This document shows positions 8,601-12,004 of a stretch of DNA of 12,004 nucleotides, piece by piece. The notes under the pieces are model-generated. The model did not search any database. It saw only the letters and a list, made by a program, of their open reading frames with translations, and had not been told where the DNA came from. Within the stretch, counting starts at the first letter, position 1; each line of letters starts with the position of its first letter. The stretch is taken from assembly GCA_023807065.1 (NCBI GenBank), contig JAJJLU010001011.1:1-12004 (forward strand), read 5' to 3'. Made by a program: the position numbers and the translations under genes. The DNA comes from Isotricha intestinalis (Eukaryota; Ciliophora; Litostomatea; Vestibuliferida; Isotrichidae).

Positions 8601-11600
8601 TTAATAAGAGAACTTGAAGGAATAAATAAATCAAAGTTAAAAATTGAAATTGGATTTTCTGATAATAAAACAATAAATCTTTCTTTTTTTTCATTATAAG
8701 TTAAATCAAAATATTTAGGAGTTAAATCAACAATATGAGCTAATAATTCAATATAATTATTATCAATATTATTATTGTCTAATTTTTTTTCTTTTATTTT
8801 TATATGTTTTTCAGATTCTGCTTTTATAAATTTATCTTCTAAAGAAATTAAATTATCATAATTTTTATTAAATTGAAAATAATCATTTAAATAAGAATTT
8901 TTATATAGAAATTTAAGAGCTTTAAAATAGTAATAATCTTTATATTTATTAGCATATTCTAAAGCTTTTTTTTCATCATTAAAATAATGTTGTGGAAATT
9001 CAAAAATATTATTAAAAGAACATTCAAGAACAGAAGGAAGGGATAAATAAGGAATAAATTTTTCTTTTTTATTTTTTATCATTTTCATTATTTTTAATTC
9101 TATTCTATTCCAAGTATAACCATCATTAAATAATTTACTTACAAATTCTTCAACTACATTTTTAGCATAATCTAAATAAATTTTTGCTCCTGTTTTTTCA
9201 TTTTTAATTATATTATAATTATTTATATAATTATATTTTTTCACTTTAGGAATTATTGAATTTTCATTCACTAAATTTTTCATTACTTTAATTGCTAATT
9301 TTATTTCTTGTAAATTTTGTTCATTTATTTTTTCATCTTTTTTAGTTGAAAATAAAATTATTTTTGGATTTTCTTTTCTTGCTCTTCCACTTTTTTGAAT
9401 ATATTCTTTTATTGTTTGAATTTTTGATAAACAAATTATATTATTACAATCTGGAATATCAATTCCTTCTTCAATTACATTTGTGGCTAATAATATTTTA
9501 CATTTATTATCATTTTTAAAATTAAATATACTTTCTTTTAAATTTTTTTCTGTGAAATTATTATTTTTTGCATTTATTCCAATTATATATTTTGAATATA
9601 TTTTTTCTTCTATTTGATTTTTTTGGAATAAATCTTCTAAAACATTATTTATTTTATCACTTATTAATTTACATATTATTCTGTGATTTACGAAAATTAT
9701 TGATTTAGAATTTTTATTTTCTGAATTTATAATAAAATCTATTAATGAAGTTAAATATGATGATCTATATGTAAATTTTTTATTTAATTGTGTTATTTTA
9801 TCTAATAATTTTAAAAACATTGAATTTAAAGATTCCTTTTGCATTTCTTGTCTATCTAAATTTTCTTTTCTATGAAAGTTTAAAAATTCTTCTTGAAAAT
9901 TTTCATCAAAGAAATTTATAGAATAATCAAATGCTGATTGAGAATCTAAATATTTTAATAATAAAGAAAAAATTTTAGTAAATTTTTTCATTTGTTTTAT
10001 TATATTATCTTCTTCAAATTTTTTTGTAAAATCTTTTATTTCATTTACATAATTTATTTTTTCAGTTGAATCATTAAAATTAGATAATTTAGTTATGAAA
10101 TTGGAAATAAAATGTTGTTTAACAAAAAATGTGTCTCCATCATTATTGTTAATGAAAAATTCTTTATAATCATTTATTATTTTATAATCATTTATAGAAT
10201 AAATTCCTAAAAAATATTCATCTTGTTTAAATTCATCTTCTTCTAATAAAGTTAAATAATAACTTAAAATTAACATACAAATATATTCTTTTGTTATTCT
10301 TTTCATTTGTTTATTAAATTTCCTATTTTCTTTTATTTGATCATAAATTTTTTGATAAGGAGAAACACTTTTATTTATTTTTTTTTCTTCTTTTTTTTCT
10401 TCTTCTTTTTCTTCTTCTTTTTCTTCTTCATCATCATCATTTTCTTCTTCTTCTTCACCAAATTTGTTTTTGACTAAATCTTTACTTAAACCAAAATTAT
10501 TATTTTTATAAGGAGAAACAATTTTTTGGAAAATAATTTGATAATGAAAATCTAAAAAAGGCATTATTAAATCATGGAATAGATGTTTTTTAATATTTCT
10601 TTTATTTCCAATATCATTTTTAGAATCATCAAAAATTTCTAAAAATTTTAATTCTTTATTATCATCTTTTTCATTATTTAATAAATTTTTAGGACAAGTT
10701 AAAAAGCAATTCATATTATTACATAATTCTTGAATTTGATTTTTTAATTTGCTTTCTTCTAAAACACCTTTTTCACAAGGTGAAGCAGTTAAACCTAAAA
10801 TTTTAATATTTTGATTAAAAAGAATAAAATGTTTAAAAATTCTATTATAAAAATCATTTTCTTTACAATGATGACATTCATCAACAACAATTAATTCAAA
10901 GTCTTCTATTTTTAAATATCCAAAAGTAAAATAACGATATATACTTTCTGGAGTTCCACAAATAATATCATTTTTTTTTAATATTTTATTAAATTTTTCA
11001 TGTGATGATAAAATTAAATTTTCTGAATTTCCATATAATTTTAATATTTTTAATAATGTATTATGTTTTATTACTTTAGATTGTTGTAATAATAATGATA
11101 CTGTTTTAAATAAACATAAAACTTTTTTATTTGTTTTTTTCTCATATTGTATTATATTATTTCTATTTGAATTTAATGGTTCTCCATAAATTTCTTTTAT
11201 TAATAATATTGATATATATGTTTTTCCCATTCCTGTTTCTAAAAAAACTATTATATTTTTTTTTTTTGCTTCTTCTAACATTTCTTTTTGATAATCTTTT
11301 GGTTCTCTAATTATATCTTTATAATTTTTATCTGAATATATTTGTCTAAGTCTTTTTTTTTCTTCTTTTATAAATTTCATATTTAATATTTGTATTGTTT
11401 TCTTACATAATGTATCAAATTTTGAACTAAATATATGTACTTCGTATTTTTTATTTTCTTTTTCATAATCAAAAACTATTCTTTCTTTTGTTAAATATTC
11501 TTCTTTTATTTTTATTTCGGATGAATGAATTTGAAATGAATTTTTTTCAGAATTAAATATTAAACAATGTTCATTTGGATCATATATTACTTCTCCATTC

Positions 11601-11677
11601 ATTATTATTTCTATTTCTTTTTTTTCATCTTTTTCTTTTATTGAACGAAGTTCAAAGTCTAAATAACTTAATTCCAT
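5666..11677 (-). CDS. Dicer-type ribonuclease III with an apparently inactive RNase IIIb domain
   Basis: A 2003-residue enzyme expected to cut long dsRNA into small RNAs, uninterrupted by introns. Order: N-terminal extension (1-110); helicase (about 125-780) with motif I E-T-G-M-G-K-T (147-153), D-E-C-H (266-269), T-A-S (297-299), motif V A-T-N-V-I-E-E-G-I-D-I-P (731-742) and motif VI Q-K-S-G-R-A-R (761-767); DUF283-like (about 830-935); platform-like (about 990-1090, F-I-V-L-L-S-E-N-P-I); divergent PAZ (about 1240-1345); RNase IIIa (about 1350-1660); RNase IIIb (about 1690-1875); C-terminal dsRBD (about 1885-1970). RNase IIIa keeps Glu1423, Asp1427, Asp1625 and Glu1628. In RNase IIIb the matching residues are Ala1744, Glu1748, Glu1844 and His1847. 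Acidic or charged inserts lie at 408-433 and 1515-1549. The start is secure, with an in-frame TAA directly before the ATG. Dicer identity is certain; developmental scanRNA versus constitutive siRNA use cannot be told. Confidence 0.97.
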   Translation of the reverse strand: MELSYLDFELRSIKEKDEKKEIEIIMNGEVIYDPNEHCLIFNSEKNSFQIHSSEIKIKEEYLTKERIVFDYEKENKKYEVHIFSSKFDTLCKKTIQILNMKFIKEEKKRLRQIYSDKNYKDIIREPKDYQKEMLEEAKKKNIIVFLETGMGKTYISILLIKEIYGEPLNSNRNNIIQYEKKTNKKVLCLFKTVSLLLQQSKVIKHNTLLKILKLYGNSENLILSSHEKFNKILKKNDIICGTPESIYRYFTFGYLKIEDFELIVVDECHHCKENDFYNRIFKHFILFNQNIKILGLTASPCEKGVLEESKLKNQIQELCNNMNCFLTCPKNLLNNEKDDNKELKFLEIFDDSKNDIGNKRNIKKHLFHDLIMPFLDFHYQIIFQKIVSPYKNNNFGLSKDLVKNKFGEEEEENDDDEEEKEEEKEEEKKEEKKINKSVSPYQKIYDQIKENRKFNKQMKRITKEYICMLILSYYLTLLEEDEFKQDEYFLGIYSINDYKIINDYKEFFINNNDGDTFFVKQHFISNFITKLSNFNDSTEKINYVNEIKDFTKKFEEDNIIKQMKKFTKIFSLLLKYLDSQSAFDYSINFFDENFQEEFLNFHRKENLDRQEMQKESLNSMFLKLLDKITQLNKKFTYRSSYLTSLIDFIINSENKNSKSIIFVNHRIICKLISDKINNVLEDLFQKNQIEEKIYSKYIIGINAKNNNFTEKNLKESIFNFKNDNKCKILLATNVIEEGIDIPDCNNIICLSKIQTIKEYIQKSGRARKENPKIILFSTKKDEKINEQNLQEIKLAIKVMKNLVNENSIIPKVKKYNYINNYNIIKNEKTGAKIYLDYAKNVVEEFVSKLFNDGYTWNRIELKIMKMIKNKKEKFIPYLSLPSVLECSFNNIFEFPQHYFNDEKKALEYANKYKDYYYFKALKFLYKNSYLNDYFQFNKNYDNLISLEDKFIKAESEKHIKIKEKKLDNNNIDNNYIELLAHIVDLTPKYFDLTYNEKKERFIVLLSENPISIFNFDLFIPSSSLIKLYYFNSKLMVQDEDDIPNWFKNKNKIPYTVYSKINFSINKVIKIKIPKDKIHLINFFYVYSLFVSTDAELFFYYAIYNKKFDFCEKLFLKENLFNKLKSFFEKYDLEYLSIKQHLKNYNTSVLNYQNHLIKISLIQYNKEKETYEIDYSYINKCYESVIKDIYSYSSFLELHLKKEEEIQKLLNKEDETYLEEETEKLNEILENIEEKDEEFKVEPGDLCRNLFNFSKLIIMNYSGKDIKATRHIDKLNHLHFKNPTYQKYYLYNYGILVSTNHDFKKCLTLDYNMRFMRYKINLSHLGKVAKKFSKFQFFKKFHFFPDEILQKITFATIDQLYIFTLFPIILFKIQNSLIYYYNTNILLNKFSKSFSSFNQIDIKLVIQCFNSRTTLEINNYERLEFLGDAILKFLSSVELYVKFPRDNRDLLFSKRRLIENNQNLFEKAKNLSLQDLIFTSPITIKRVKIPGFTNDESLIFDISYNRSFTKNCYNHKRKLNEEIELDLIKKEKERENKEEEKKKSNEEEKKITKYQKMEIKNIDENIEELKTDRTTIEIEYIGNKEGISMEKSLPINREIIKDIIENKIEIESNETFRFIYTKTLADIIESITALCYNTSLFNNFSIEESFNFTSIFLKESNILISEYKENISKITENSIKNLLNPKCKFKENQREKFFEVILENKKYNFKNKELVYQAMTHPSSLTEENIEKGNNYVNKSYQRLAFLGEAIVELFVSIFVYENNKHDSEESLHKMRICGINHHMISLMAINLNLHQCLLKNSSGIKNDVDNYIKKLKTVWNSQKDKFKIPEDEIIDEEFVIILCELFHSYIGAIFVDSGNIEKTFDILKDILNVYLLNNATKDTYTEHPKVEILQEYQKRKQIFKRIKENGGNRIIIKYGDKNKKYRENKNYEYQLIIDKYIIYSENIAYNRSTIKKAQKNALQIFKKICKEVDRRLGLRLNESKLELKKVMDYIGITYKEIHN
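7031..7135 (-). repeat. Purine-rich low-complexity tract coding a charged insert in RNase IIIa
   Basis: On the plus strand this is TTC/TTT-rich; on the coding strand it encodes Lys/Glu runs (residues 1515-1549). It lies between the two catalytic motifs of RNase IIIa, where Dicers commonly carry a variable insertion. It probably arose by repeat expansion and is likely disordered. Confidence 0.6.
10378..10457 (-). repeat. TTC-rich microsatellite coding an acidic run in the Dicer helicase
   Basis: Consecutive TTC and TTT triplets, with a short TCATCATCATCAT stretch, encode Glu/Asp/Lys at residues 408-433. The run sits between the two RecA-like helicase lobes, in or before the helical insertion, where length variation should be tolerated. 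Confidence 0.7.
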
Positions 11678-11976
11678 TTATTTATTTTTAAAATTTAAAA
11701 TAGCATTTATATTATTTTTTTAATTCTACTTTTTTTTCATTTAAATTAAATTTATTATTTTATTTCTATTTATTTTTATTTATATTAAATATTATTGTTC
11801 TAAAGTATATTTATTAATTTATTTTTTTAATATTTTGAAAGTTTAATAAAATTTAAATTTTATTGATTGAGTTTGTAAAATTGAAGAAATTAAATGATTT
11901 AAGTGTTATAATTATACATTAATAAAATCGTTAAAATTAATATTAAAATAATTTTTTTGTTTATTTTAATTGTTTT
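11678..11976. other. Subtelomeric spacer holding the Dicer promoter
   Basis: About 300 bp of A+T-rich DNA separate the Dicer start codon from the first telomeric repeat. The whole Dicer promoter and 5' UTR must fit here. I see no open frame, RNA gene or clear promoter motif, and no degenerate telomeric variants before the perfect array. Confidence 0.6.
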
Positions 11977-12004
11977 TTGGGGATTGGGGATTGGGGATTG
12001 GGGA
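11977..12004 (+). repeat. Telomeric repeat array (TTGGGGA)x4
   Basis: Four exact tandem copies of the heptamer TTGGGGA run to the last base of the window. The G-rich strand points outward 5'->3', as expected of a chromosome end made by telomerase, and the G content contrasts sharply with the preceding sequence. The unit differs from the TTGGGG of Tetrahymena-type ciliates and the TTTTGGGG of spirotrichs by an extra A. The array is probably truncated by the assembly. Confidence 0.92.

Noticed and set aside
5666..11677. Alternative ciliate code (TAA/TAG as Gln)
   Set aside because: Not needed: 2003 codons are read without any stop and Gln is already supplied by CAA.
1..12004. CRISPR arrays, insertion sequences, tRNA or rRNA genes, bacterial operon signals
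   Set aside because: There are no spaced direct repeats, transposase-like frames, tRNA-like structures or rRNA segments. The introns, CDPK, Dicer and telomere mark a eukaryotic nuclear chromosome.

Overview
This window looks like the right-hand end of a ciliate macronuclear chromosome. It ends in four perfect copies of the G-rich heptamer TTGGGGA (11977-12004), with the G-rich strand running 5'->3' outward, as a telomere should. The DNA is extremely A+T-rich, the intergenic gaps are mostly short, and one spliced gene has a tiny 40-nt GT-AG intron. The genetic code appears standard: a 2003-codon frame stays open, glutamine is CAA, and genes stop with TAA or TGA. Short introns, a G4-type telomere and standard stop codons together suggest a ciliate outside the TAA/TAG=Gln lineages. 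A litostome such as a rumen or gut ciliate is my best guess, but this is inference and not proof.

Layout, left to right. Positions 2-130 hold the C-terminal tail of a gene that begins outside the window (+). Positions 194-655 (+) encode a small protein with degenerate EF-hands. A 1-kb stretch (656-1658) lies between convergent genes and holds a hairpin, a short degenerate repeat patch, and a less A+T-rich segment at about 847-1290 that may be a small or decayed gene. Everything further right is on the minus strand: a calcium-dependent protein kinase (1659-3218), an unrecognised two-exon gene (3523-4273, intron 3707-3746), a SHAQKYF-class single-Myb protein (4692-5567), and a large Dicer (5666-11677) whose start codon lies about 300 bp from the telomere.

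The main biological content is the Dicer. It has a complete helicase, a DUF283-like domain, a divergent platform/PAZ, RNase IIIa, RNase IIIb and a C-terminal dsRNA-binding domain. All four metal-binding catalytic positions are intact in RNase IIIa, and all four are substituted in RNase IIIb. In ciliates, Dicers produce small RNAs for gene silencing and for development-linked genome rearrangement. Here the enzyme is predicted to have a single working cleavage site. The kinase and the EF-hand-like protein belong to calcium signalling families, but nothing in the sequence links them functionally to the Dicer or to the Myb protein.
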